Source: Lachnospiraceae bacterium (lineage in GTDB: Bacteria; Bacillota; Clostridia; Lachnospirales; Lachnospiraceae). From it: a stretch of 51,249 nt of DNA. Shown here piece by piece: positions 25,582 to 33,859 of this stretch. Each line of letters begins with the position of its first letter. Position 1 is the first letter of the stretch. The notes beneath the pieces are model-generated. The model ran no database searches. It was not told the origin of the DNA and was given only the letters and a program-made list of their open reading frames with translations. The stretch covers positions 1-51,249 of the forward strand of contig JAFZPG010000043.1 of the NCBI GenBank assembly GCA_017550425.1. Reading direction: 5' to 3'. The translations under genes and the position numbers were made by a program.

Positions 25582-26208
25582 ATGGCTGTTTGTAATGTAT
25601 GTGGTACTTATGTTGAGGACGGTGTAAAGGCCTGCCCGAATTGCGGCACTCCGATCGCCTCCGCTGTAGCAGCTCAGGTAGTAGATCAAACAGCAGCTCA
25701 GGTAGCACAGACTGCAGACCAGGTAGCACAGGCTGCACCCGCTGCACAGGCTGCGCCCGCTGCACCTGCTTTTATGGGTTCTCTGAATTCCGTGAACGGA
25801 AACATGGATGCAAAGAATAACAAAAGGATCGATGCAATTGTCAATAAGATGGACGGAAAGGATTTCACCGGACAATTCAGTGCGAAGGAAGTTGAGGATA
25901 ATAAGCTTTGGGCGATCCTCGCATATTTCGGCATTCTGTTTTTGATCCCTCTGTTCGCTGCGAAAGAATCCAAGTATGCGAAATTCCATACCAATCAGGG
26001 TATCCTGGCTTGTATCGTAACGTTTGCTTTCGCGATCGTTTCGGTTATTTTCTGCTTTATCCCGTTTATTAAGACGGTGATCGCTCCGTTCTTCATTTCC
26101 GCTACGGCAGTTATCGGAGCCTTCTTCTTTGTATACGGTGTTATGAACGCTGTCCAGGATCGCGCGAAAGAACTTCCCGTGATCGGCAAGATTCGTATTC
26201 TTAATTAA
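25582..26208 (+). CDS. Zinc-ribbon membrane protein, DUF4870-like
   Basis: 208 residues. A zinc ribbon opens the protein (CNVCG at 4-8 and CPNCG at 19-23), followed by an Ala/Gln/Val-rich linker (about 30-62). The C-terminal half has three hydrophobic segments (about 112-126, 138-158, 160-184) and the pattern AKFHTNQGILA typical of DUF4870-like membrane proteins. The function of this family is unknown. It has its own promoter. A similar plan is used by the protein encoded at 35977. Confidence 0.8.
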   Translation: MAVCNVCGTYVEDGVKACPNCGTPIASAVAAQVVDQTAAQVAQTADQVAQAAPAAQAAPAAPAFMGSLNSVNGNMDAKNNKRIDAIVNKMDGKDFTGQFSAKEVEDNKLWAILAYFGILFLIPLFAAKESKYAKFHTNQGILACIVTFAFAIVSVIFCFIPFIKTVIAPFFISATAVIGAFFFVYGVMNAVQDRAKELPVIGKIRILN

Positions 26209-26255
26209 CTTAAATATCAGATCAACCCCTTTTGATCATATAAAAGGACCGTAAT

Positions 26256-29156
26256 ATGGGCGTTAAAGATCTTTTGAACGGACTGACGTTGGAAAAAACA
26301 CGCAGCCAGAAAGTTATCGGTAAAGTCGCTTATTGGGTGCTCGTTGTGATATGCGCAATGTTCTTCCTGATCTGCGTTGCCTCGAGTGAGGTATCCTTCC
26401 GCTTACTGATGGTATACTGCATCGTGGTACCGATCGTAATGGCATTTCCCACGTACATCACCAGGATATCCGTTAAGATCCAAAGTTTCGGAACGGTGGC
26501 CTTTTTGCTGTACTTTGCTTCGGCATACTGCATTCAGGCGCACTCTCTGACACCCAGTTACGGTCTTTTTTTGGGCATTGCCTGTCTGGCTTCCCTGTAC
26601 CAGGATATCTTTCTGAACCTGTTTCATCTGTTGTACACGATCGCGTATTATGTGATCTGTTATATCTACATCGGTAAGGAAGAATTTTCCGGTACGAGCG
26701 AAGCCGTGATGAAAGTGGTGGAAGAACTCCAGGGCAAATATCCAGACATGAAGGCCGCGGATATTGAGGCTGCGGCAGAGAAACTACAACGGATGGATCC
26801 GGAGATCGAGGTCGTGGCAGAGCGGCTCCAGCTCATGATGCTCATCAGCGGCGCGCTTATGCTCATGGTTTTGATCTATTGGAATAAGCATCAGGCCTCT
26901 ATCGCCCAGAAGAAGACGAAAGACGTTCAAGACCTCCTTGAGATCGTTGAGGAGAAAAAGAACGAGGCTGAGGCAGCGGCAAAAGCGAAATCCGACTTCC
27001 TGGCCAATATGTCCCATGAGATCCGTACACCTATGAATGCGATCTGTGGTATGAGCGAGCTCCTCGCGAAGAGCGATCTGACTCCGCAGAACGCGGAATA
27101 TGTAAACATGATCCAGATGTCTTCGGAGAACCTGCTCCGCCTGATCAACGACATCCTCGATTTCTCGAAGATCGATGCAGGCCGCATGGAACTGGTCAAT
27201 GATGACTACGACCTGAGCGAATGTATCAACGAAGTACAGAACGTGATCAATACCCGACTGACCAACAAAGACATTGCCTTTTTGATCGAGTGTCCGCCGA
27301 ACCTGCCGCTGCATTACAACGGCGATGTCATGCGTATCCGGCAGATCCTCATCAATATTCTGGGCAATGCGGTCAAATTTACCAAAAAAGGCTACATCAA
27401 ACTGTCCATTGACTTCCGTATCCTGCAGAACAACAAGGTCAAACTGATCTTCAGCGTCGAGGATACCGGTATCGGCATCAAGCGGAGCGACATCCAGAAA
27501 CTCTTCGGTGAGTTCATGCAGCTCAACACGAAGAAAAACCGAAGCATTCAGGGCAGCGGTCTGGGTCTGGTCATCTCCAAACGTATGGCGAAGATGATGG
27601 ATGGTGATATCAATGTCAAGAGTGAGTATGGTGTCGGCTCCACATTTAACATCATTATCCAGCAGAAGCAGGTGGACGACTGGGTCTGCTTCCGTACCCG
27701 CGAGACCAAACCGGTCCATTTCTATGTTTTCGAACCGAACGAATACTATCGTGAAAGCATCCGGACGAACGTAGCCTACCTGAGCATGGCGATCGATTTC
27801 ATCCGGTCGAAAGAAGAACTTCTGCAGATCAAAAAACAGATCAAACCGGAAGAACGAAGCATCCTGATGTTCGACTATGTTACCGGCTTTTCGACGATCC
27901 GCCAGAACATTGATAAATTCAAAGACATTTCCCTGGTGGCCATGACCAGCATCAATGACGTTATCGTGGACGAAGTGGAGAACGTCGTATTCATGCATAA
28001 ACCGATCAGCGTGCTGTCCATGGATGCGATCCTGAAGAATCGTGCCCGTTGGAACGTGCAGAACGGCCATCTGCAGATGCTTAACAGCTTCTTCGCTCCT
28101 GAGGCGCGTGTCCTCGTGGTCGACGACAACGTTATCAACCTTCGTGTGGCAGATGCGTACCTGCGCCGCTACCTGATCCAGCCTGTGCTGGCCGAAAGCG
28201 GCGACGAGGCGATCGAACATGTGGAGAACGATCCTCCGTTCGATCTGATCTTCATGGATCACATGATGCCTGTGCACGACGGTATCGAAGTTACGAAGAG
28301 CATCCGAAATATCGGAAGCGAATATACGCGGAACATTCCGATCATTGCCCTCACGGCCAATGCGGTAAAGGGCGTCGAGAAACTGTTCCTCAACAACGGA
28401 ATGAACGACTATCTGTCGAAACCGATCGACTCGAAGCGACTCAACCAGGTCCTGGCGCAGTGGCTGCCGCCCGAGAAACAGCTGACCGAACTGCCGGAGC
28501 AATACGCGCACATGCTCAAAGACCTTCCGGACGAGTCGTCTGTGGAGAGTGCGGACATCGTTATCCCCGATGTCGACGCAGCAAAGGCGATGCGCGAACT
28601 GGGACACAGCAAGGAGGAATACCTGGATCTGCTGGAGACGGTTTACGAGGAAGGCCAGAAGAAACTGCCGCTCATGCGCGAATGTGTTGCTCATGGCGAG
28701 TGGCAACGTTACATGATCGAGGCGCATGCCCTAAAGAGCGTGTGCGCGAGCATCGGCGCGGGCAACCTGTCCGTCACTGCGAAATCGCATGAGATGGCGG
28801 TTAAAGACGGTAACATTTCCTTCGTCCAAAAGGACAATGCAAACTTCCTGGCAGCATACGAGAAACTCCTTACAGACATCGACTATTACTTCAAAACGCA
28901 GGAGACGTCCGACGAGCAGAAGCCGGAGTTGTCTACGCAGCAGTTGCGTGACGTTATGCGTGAGGTGGCGACCGATATCGATGAGTACGACGGCGAGGCT
29001 GCGGTAGGCAAGCTCGATACCCTGCTTTCCGATTACAAGATGGACGAAGACATTCGCCGCCAGCTTTTGCGTATCAAAGACCGCGCAGATTCCTACGAGT
29101 ATGAAGATGCGGCCCATGCGATACTGAATTTGGCCCGTATGATCGCAGTTCGGTGA
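26256..29156 (+). CDS. Hybrid sensor histidine kinase with receiver and HPt domains
   Basis: 966-residue multidomain kinase. About six to seven membrane helices (residues about 25-220, with a helical insertion near 145-195) lead through a coiled coil to HisKA, with His254 in [14 protein letters not shown]. The HATPase domain follows (about 365-470, with [18 protein letters not shown] and GSGLGL). A degenerate receiver at about 485-610 has lost the first acidic pair but keeps an Asp in LMFDYV. A complete receiver at about 622-745 has DD at VVDDN and Asp668 in FMDHMMP. An HPt domain at about 795-870 carries His824 in IEAHALKS. Signalling is thus His-Asp-His within one protein, with an unknown final regulator. 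The sensed signal is unknown. Confidence 0.95.
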   Translation: MGVKDLLNGLTLEKTRSQKVIGKVAYWVLVVICAMFFLICVASSEVSFRLLMVYCIVVPIVMAFPTYITRISVKIQSFGTVAFLLYFASAYCIQAHSLTPSYGLFLGIACLASLYQDIFLNLFHLLYTIAYYVICYIYIGKEEFSGTSEAVMKVVEELQGKYPDMKAADIEAAAEKLQRMDPEIEVVAERLQLMMLISGALMLMVLIYWNKHQASIAQKKTKDVQDLLEIVEEKKNEAEAAAKAKSDFLANMSHEIRTPMNAICGMSELLAKSDLTPQNAEYVNMIQMSSENLLRLINDILDFSKIDAGRMELVNDDYDLSECINEVQNVINTRLTNKDIAFLIECPPNLPLHYNGDVMRIRQILINILGNAVKFTKKGYIKLSIDFRILQNNKVKLIFSVEDTGIGIKRSDIQKLFGEFMQLNTKKNRSIQGSGLGLVISKRMAKMMDGDINVKSEYGVGSTFNIIIQQKQVDDWVCFRTRETKPVHFYVFEPNEYYRESIRTNVAYLSMAIDFIRSKEELLQIKKQIKPEERSILMFDYVTGFSTIRQNIDKFKDISLVAMTSINDVIVDEVENVVFMHKPISVLSMDAILKNRARWNVQNGHLQMLNSFFAPEARVLVVDDNVINLRVADAYLRRYLIQPVLAESGDEAIEHVENDPPFDLIFMDHMMPVHDGIEVTKSIRNIGSEYTRNIPIIALTANAVKGVEKLFLNNGMNDYLSKPIDSKRLNQVLAQWLPPEKQLTELPEQYAHMLKDLPDESSVESADIVIPDVDAAKAMRELGHSKEEYLDLLETVYEEGQKKLPLMRECVAHGEWQRYMIEAHALKSVCASIGAGNLSVTAKSHEMAVKDGNISFVQKDNANFLAAYEKLLTDIDYYFKTQETSDEQKPELSTQQLRDVMREVATDIDEYDGEAAVGKLDTLLSDYKMDEDIRRQLLRIKDRADSYEYEDAAHAILNLARMIAVR

Positions 29157-29215
29157 AAATATGGCAAAACCGCCCAAATATTTCGGAAAATAACGCAGAA
29201 ATTGCGGAATAATAC

Positions 29216-29244
29216 TTGCATGGATATCGGTAAAATGATATAAT
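29216..29244 (+). promoter_or_regulatory. Promoter of the 150-residue membrane protein gene
   Basis: TTGCAT (29216-29221), 17-base spacer, TATAAT (29239-29244), 45 bases before the ATG, with an AAAAGGAGA ribosome site. Confidence 0.8.
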
Positions 29245-29288
29245 AATAATGCCCGAACAGGGACAATATCTCAAAAGGAGAACAGAAG

Positions 29289-29741
29289 ATGAATAAAAAA
29301 CTTAATTTGTCGCCGACGCTGTTGTCGCTGCTCGGTGTGATCGCGTTGTATTTGGGTGGCTGGGAAGCCGGCATCATCTATTTTATCGCGGTTCTGGTAT
29401 TCGAGACTGCCGACAGTGTCAAGATCAACCTTATGCAGTATGTGATCGTAAGAGCTATGATCCTGATCGTATTCCGCGCTCTGTCTATTTGCGGAGACAT
29501 CCTCGGATGGTTCTTCAGCTTCGCTAAGAATCCTTACGACCTTGCAAAGTGGAACATTTTTGATTATCCTTCCAAATATGGTTGGGACAGCGCGCTGAAC
29601 CTGGTTATCTTTGTATGGTTCTTCGCTACCATCATCAAGGGCAGAGTTGTTAAGGTTCCTACCATCCATGGTATGGTTGTTCGTAACATGGATTTCTCCG
29701 GCGCTACTATGCCGGCTCAGCAGCCTACAGACGTTCAGTAA
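29289..29741 (+). CDS. Membrane protein of unknown function, 150 residues
   Basis: Four hydrophobic stretches (about 10-24, 27-42, 50-80 and 103-120) suggest a small polytopic membrane protein. The C-terminal about 30 residues are polar and end in QQPTDVQ. No family was recognised. It has its own TTGCAT-type promoter and a stacked-hairpin region follows, so it is probably monocistronic. Confidence 0.7.
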   Translation: MNKKLNLSPTLLSLLGVIALYLGGWEAGIIYFIAVLVFETADSVKINLMQYVIVRAMILIVFRALSICGDILGWFFSFAKNPYDLAKWNIFDYPSKYGWDSALNLVIFVWFFATIIKGRVVKVPTIHGMVVRNMDFSGATMPAQQPTDVQ

Positions 29742-29753
29742 TTGAATATATTC

Positions 29754-29849
29754 GGAAGTGCTTTCGGGTGCTTCCTACGGATGAATACATCCGGATATCG
29801 GAACAGCCGCATTCATCGTACGACGATGCATGCGGCTGTTTGCTTTTCC
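29754..29849 (+). terminator. Stacked hairpins ending in a terminator
   Basis: Three successive hairpins lie in this gap: GGAAG/CTTCC at about 29755-29776, CGGATG-AATA-CATCCG at about 29778-29793, and an 18-base stem with one mismatch (29802-29819 with 29823-29840) followed by TGCTTTT. The last is a plausible terminator. It ends only about 30 bases before the next ATG, so the array could instead be a regulatory leader of the next gene. Confidence 0.7.
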
Positions 29850-29870
29850 TATCCGGGTCGGAGGTAAAAC

Positions 29871-30641
29871 ATGGGAAAAAATAAAAAGGGATTTGGCTAT
29901 AAAATGGGCACCCGGCTGGCGTTTTTCGGTCTGATCGTCTGGTCGCTCTTTGCGATCGGATTTACGATCTGGCTCGGCTCGAAGGGACATTGGACGAACA
30001 GTAACCTATCCCGGAATGGTGAGGACGGACATATCTGGGGACTGCGTCTGTGGGGCTTTTCGACCGGAGCGTTGTTCTTTTTGCATGCCACGTATTGCAT
30101 GTACCTGGGTGATTATAAGAAGCTTCTGGCGCGTTTTTTGTGCTACGCCGCCGTTGTTATGCTGATCGTCAGCACCTTTATTCCCTGCAAGACGGGTCCG
30201 GACGTAACGAAGACGGAGGCTTTCATCGCCGACATTCATCTTTATGTTTCCTTCAGTTCCACCATGGTGCTTCTGGCCGGAACTGTCGTTTTTGAATTGT
30301 GGATGCGGTATTCGAAGAAGATCCGCATGGTCGATGATCTCGTGATCACAGGCATTGCCCTGGGCGTGTCCTTGCTTTCGATCCTGATTTTTAAGATCGT
30401 TACCAGTCTGGTCGAAGTTTTCGCCATTACGGCATTCGCGTTCCTTTGGGTGCGGTTCGCATGGAAACTGCTTCGCTGGGAGAAGGTGCATGAGAATCTT
30501 CCTCCGAAGCCCGGGAAACCGGTCGCAAAGGACAGCAAAAAGACGACTTCCAAGTCGGAGAAGACGGAGAAGACGGAAAAGAAACAGGATGAGAAAAAAG
30601 AATCCGAGAATCCTCTCGATTATGAAGAAGGATTATGGTGA
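29871..30641 (+). CDS. Membrane protein of unknown function, 256 residues
   Basis: Six hydrophobic segments (about 13-35, 57-75, 82-104, 121-143, 157-183, 184-203) followed by a charged Lys/Glu/Ser-rich cytoplasmic tail (about 212-250) with repeated SEKTEKTEKK-like units. No family recognised. A CGGAGG site precedes the ATG. The Na+/proline symporter gene starts 38 bases after it with its own ribosome site, so the two may share a transcript. Confidence 0.75.
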   Translation: MGKNKKGFGYKMGTRLAFFGLIVWSLFAIGFTIWLGSKGHWTNSNLSRNGEDGHIWGLRLWGFSTGALFFLHATYCMYLGDYKKLLARFLCYAAVVMLIVSTFIPCKTGPDVTKTEAFIADIHLYVSFSSTMVLLAGTVVFELWMRYSKKIRMVDDLVITGIALGVSLLSILIFKIVTSLVEVFAITAFAFLWVRFAWKLLRWEKVHENLPPKPGKPVAKDSKKTTSKSEKTEKTEKKQDEKKESENPLDYEEGLW

Positions 30642-30679
30642 TAAAACAGAAAGGTTAGAATAATAAAAGGAGGTTAGAA

Positions 30680-32188
30680 ATGGGCAGAAATGCACAGGAA
30701 GTGATCGCATTTTCCATCTATTTGGTGGCGGTGCTTGCGATCGGTATTGTATTCTTCCTCAAAGGAAGAAAGGAAAAGGGCGGCGATAAGTCCTATTTCC
30801 TCGGCAACCGTAACATGAACGGTTTTGTTGCGGCTTTGTCGGCAGGCGCGTCCGATATGAGCGCATGGGTACTTATGGGCCTTCCCGGTTCGGTTTACTT
30901 CACCGGTATGGGTAAGATATGGATCGGTGTCGGTTTGCTTTTGGGAACTATCGCAGCATGGATCCTGGTGGCGCCCAGGTTGAGACGTCAGTCGATCCTC
31001 GCGGACGACTCCATTACGATCCCTCAGTTTTTGACGAACCGTTTCAAATCGAAGAGTCACGTACTTCTGATCGTCAGCGCGATCGTCTTTATCGTTGCGT
31101 ATTGCGTATATGCCGCGTCAGCCATTACGGCGTGCGGAAAACTCTTTAAGACCGTATTCGATCTGAGTGATGACGCGAAGACATGGGTCATGGTCGGAGC
31201 AACGGCGATCATTCTTCTCTACACTTTCCTCGGCGGCTTTAATGCCGTGTGCTGGACAGATTTCGTTCAGGGAATGATGATGCTCGCTGCGCTTATGGCG
31301 GCTCCTATCATCGCAGTCATTGCCATGGGCCAGGCGGACTTCGCGCCGGTAGCCCCTGTGGTCACGTCGGAGAACTATTACAATCTGTTGTCGGACGGGG
31401 CCATAAACTGGACCAGCATTTCCGACATCCTGAGCGGTTTCGGCTGGGGTCTGGGATACTTTGGTATGCCGCACATTCTGGTCAGATATATGTCTATTCG
31501 TTCCGAGAAGGAAATGAAGAAGTCGAGAGTAACAGGTATCATTTGGACCACGTTGATCCTCGTGATGGCGTGCGTGGTAGCTTTGGTTGCTCATGAATAT
31601 TTGGGTGGTTTGCTGTCTAAAGCGGAGTCGGAAAATGTTTTCATCACTTTGGTCAGAGAACTGTTCCCGGCATTCATCGGCGGCCTTCTGCTGTCTGCGA
31701 TCCTTGCAGCTTCCATGAGTACTGCAGATTCCCAGTTGCTCGCATCTTCCTCAGCTTTTTCGGCGGATATCTATAAGAAGATGATCCGCAAGAATGCTAA
31801 AGATAAGGAAATGCTTCTGGTCGGCCGTCTGGTGGTAGTGTTGATCTCAGGTGCAGCGCTGGGCATCGCGCTCAGTCCTTGGAGCACGGGCATCATGGAT
31901 CTGGTTGAGAATGCCTGGGGCGCATTCGGCGCTTCGTTCGGCCCGGTTCTTCTTCTGGCGCTGTATTGGAAACGGTTTACATATTGGGGTGCTGTCGCAG
32001 GTGTGTCTGTCGGATTTATTGTGGATGTGCTTTGGCGCATCTTCCTGTCGGAGCTGACGAACCTGTACGAGATCATTCCCGGTTTTATCTGCGGCATGAT
32101 CGCGGCGGTAGTTGTGACCCTGATCGACAAAAAGCCTTCCGAAGACGTAGTTGCTTTGGTTGAAAAATCAAAGAAGCCTGTGGATTAA
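30680..32188 (+). CDS. putP: Sodium/proline symporter (SSS family)
   Basis: 502-residue sodium:solute symporter with about 13 membrane helices, importing proline with Na+. Family features are SAGASDMSAWVLMGLPG near residues 53-69, the GFNAVCWTDFVQGMMM segment, and the SADSQLL-like STADSQLLASSSAFSAD sodium-site helix near 350-366. The ribosome site is AAAGGAGG. Na+ coupling agrees with the Na+-type c subunit of the ATP synthase encoded in the window. Specificity for proline over related solutes is from family similarity. Confidence 0.93.
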   Translation: MGRNAQEVIAFSIYLVAVLAIGIVFFLKGRKEKGGDKSYFLGNRNMNGFVAALSAGASDMSAWVLMGLPGSVYFTGMGKIWIGVGLLLGTIAAWILVAPRLRRQSILADDSITIPQFLTNRFKSKSHVLLIVSAIVFIVAYCVYAASAITACGKLFKTVFDLSDDAKTWVMVGATAIILLYTFLGGFNAVCWTDFVQGMMMLAALMAAPIIAVIAMGQADFAPVAPVVTSENYYNLLSDGAINWTSISDILSGFGWGLGYFGMPHILVRYMSIRSEKEMKKSRVTGIIWTTLILVMACVVALVAHEYLGGLLSKAESENVFITLVRELFPAFIGGLLLSAILAASMSTADSQLLASSSAFSADIYKKMIRKNAKDKEMLLVGRLVVVLISGAALGIALSPWSTGIMDLVENAWGAFGASFGPVLLLALYWKRFTYWGAVAGVSVGFIVDVLWRIFLSELTNLYEIIPGFICGMIAAVVVTLIDKKPSEDVVALVEKSKKPVD

Positions 32189-32255
32189 GATTCGTTCGAG
32201 CAGGAAAAAAGCGGCAAATGCTAATTTCCCTCTTCCTTTTTCGTTTCCCATGCGT

Positions 32256-32261
32256 TATAAT
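32256..32261 (+). promoter_or_regulatory. -10 element upstream of fba
   Basis: Consensus TATAAT, 65 bases before the aldolase ATG. The region 17 bases upstream (TTCCTT) is a poor -35, so only the -10 is supported. Confidence 0.5.
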
Positions 32262-32326
32262 GAGAAACGGAGTGCGCGGATCGAGGCGCACAGTATGTAT
32301 ACGTAAAAGTATTGGAGGTATATTCT

Positions 32327-33196
32327 ATGTTAGTATCCGCTAAGGAAATGATGCAGAAAGCAAGAGCCGGCCACTATGCAGTAGGCCAGTTCAATATCAA
32401 CAACCTGGAGTGGACGAAGTCCATCCTTCTTACCGCACAGGAGTGCCAGTCTCCGGTCATCCTCGGTGTATCTGAGGGCGCAGGTAAGTACATGACCGGT
32501 TTCAAGACCGTAGCTGCTATGGTCAAGGCTATGATCGAGGAACTTAACATCACCGTTCCGGTAGCGCTTCACCTGGACCACGGTACCTACGAAGGCTGCT
32601 ATAAGTGCATCAAGGCAGGTTTCTCATCCATCATGTTCGACGGTTCGTCTCTTCCGATCGACGAGAACCTGGCGAAGACAAAGGAACTGGTTGCAGTTTG
32701 TGATCACCTGGGTCTCTCTCTCGAGGCTGAGGTCGGTTCCATCGGCGGCGAGGAAGACGGCGTGATCGGCGCAGGCGAGTGCGCAGACCCCGCAGAGTGC
32801 AAGCAGGTTGCTTCTCTCGGCGTTTCCATGCTGGCTGCAGGTATCGGTAACATCCACGGCAAATATCCAGAGAACTGGGCAGGTCTTTCTTTCGAGACAT
32901 TGGCCGCTATTAAGGAAGCTGTAGGCGACATGCCGCTCGTTCTGCACGGTGGCACAGGCATCCCTGCAGATCAGGTTAAGAAAGCCATCTCCATGGGCGT
33001 AGCTAAGGTCAACGTAAACACCGAGTGCCAGTGGGCATTCCAGGAAGCTACCCGCGCTTACATCGAGGCAGGTAAGGACCTTCAGGGTAAGGGCTTCGAT
33101 CCCCGTAAGCTCCTCGCTCCCGGTGCTGAGGCTATCAAGGCGACCGTTAAAGAGAAGATGGAACTGTTCGGATCCGTTGGTAAGGCAAACGACTAA
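32327..33196 (+). CDS. fba: Class II fructose-bisphosphate aldolase
   Basis: 289-residue zinc-dependent aldolase that interconverts fructose-1,6-bisphosphate and the two triose phosphates in glycolysis. Metal-binding and catalytic residues lie in LHLDHGTY (Asp84, His85), EVGSIGGEEDG and HGGTGIP. The NVNTECQWAF segment is the usual phosphate-binding end. Start chosen at the ATG after TTGGAGGT; five extra in-frame codons upstream have no site. The codon choice is strongly biased, as in a highly expressed gene. A strong terminator follows. Confidence 0.97.
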   Translation: MLVSAKEMMQKARAGHYAVGQFNINNLEWTKSILLTAQECQSPVILGVSEGAGKYMTGFKTVAAMVKAMIEELNITVPVALHLDHGTYEGCYKCIKAGFSSIMFDGSSLPIDENLAKTKELVAVCDHLGLSLEAEVGSIGGEEDGVIGAGECADPAECKQVASLGVSMLAAGIGNIHGKYPENWAGLSFETLAAIKEAVGDMPLVLHGGTGIPADQVKKAISMGVAKVNVNTECQWAFQEATRAYIEAGKDLQGKGFDPRKLLAPGAEAIKATVKEKMELFGSVGKAND

Positions 33197-33225
33197 TTAA
33201 ATAGGGCGCTTCGCCCGAGATACAT

Positions 33226-33264
33226 AAAATGCCCCGACACTGCAAAGCAGCGTCGGGGCATTTT
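33226..33264 (+). terminator. Terminator after fba
   Basis: Thirteen-base arms (AAAATGCCCCGAC at 33226-33238, with 33252-33264) around a 13-base loop, ending in TTTT. A small GGGCG/CGCCC hairpin lies just before it. Confidence 0.9.
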
Positions 33265-33274
33265 GCGTGCCGAT

Positions 33275-33623
33275 GTGACAGTGGGGACGGTTCTTTTTGT
33301 CACGTTTTGGCTTTGCGCGCCACCGGGTGGGGATATTTGCGTGAGTTCCGCCCATTTCCGGGCAGGTCACTTCGCGGTGAAAAACCGGGCCGCGAACATC
33401 GCAGCCGGATTTGATGGTACCGCCTCGACTTCGGCCGTTTTCTTTATGAAAACGACCTCAGCGAGCTCAAAATCGGCCTCGGAGACCGATTTTGCCCATC
33501 ATCCGTCTGCTCTGTCGCGGCGTTTTTCATCCGCTCGATCCAATGCCCGGTCATGAGCGGACATCACGCAAGCCCCGGCCCGTTGGCGCCTTACTGCTAT
33601 GCGACAAAAAGAACCGTCTCCAC
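33275..33623. mobile_element. Candidate REP-pair/MITE-like inverted-repeat element
   Basis: The left end GTGACA...TGTCAC (33275-33303) encloses the core GGGGACGGTTCTTTTT. A 21-base segment of it (33281-33301) recurs inverted at 33603-33623 with one mismatch. Between the arms are at least three further hairpins: TTCGCGG/CCGCGAA (33371-33396), CGTTTTC/GAAAACG (33436-33454) and AAAATCGG/CCGATTTT (33469-33493). No intact transposase gene was found on either strand. The GGGGACGGTTCT palindrome resembles REP-type repeats of RAYT transposases from memory; this was not checked against a database. Confidence 0.6.
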
Positions 33624-33859
33624 CACACTGGTCTGCGCGTCTCGGCGCTGCGATGCAGTGCCTGTTGAAGAGACAGAGCGGGCGAAGTGGAGCGGCACGG
33701 GAGAGGAAAAAGCAAGAGGGGGTGGCGGGACCGCCGATGAACCGGGAAATAATCTTTCGTCTTGCGAGATTTGACTTTTTGTAGTAAGATGTGCATAGGA
33801 CGGAGAGAAAACGTTTTCGTTAGGTCGTCTTTTGGGGGAAATGTAACAAGAGATTTAGG
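33624..33859. other. Gene-free stretch before the DUF975-CmpB gene
   Basis: Together with the preceding element this makes about 660 bases without a convincing gene. Short open frames here lack ribosome sites and recognisable protein patterns. A TTGACT (33771-33776) might be a -35 box but no good -10 follows at the right distance (CATAGG). Nothing else is seen. Confidence 0.6.

Noticed and set aside
26784..28727. 647-codon open frame opposite the hybrid kinase
   Set aside because: Opposite-strand image of a gene with complete HisKA, receiver and HPt motifs; no start signals.
33263..33556. Short open frames in the gene-free stretch
   Set aside because: They run through the inverted-repeat element, lack ribosome sites and show no protein-like pattern.
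33771..33799. Promoter for the DUF975-CmpB fusion gene
   Set aside because: TTGACT is a fair -35 but the hexamer 17 bases on (CATAGG) is a poor -10.
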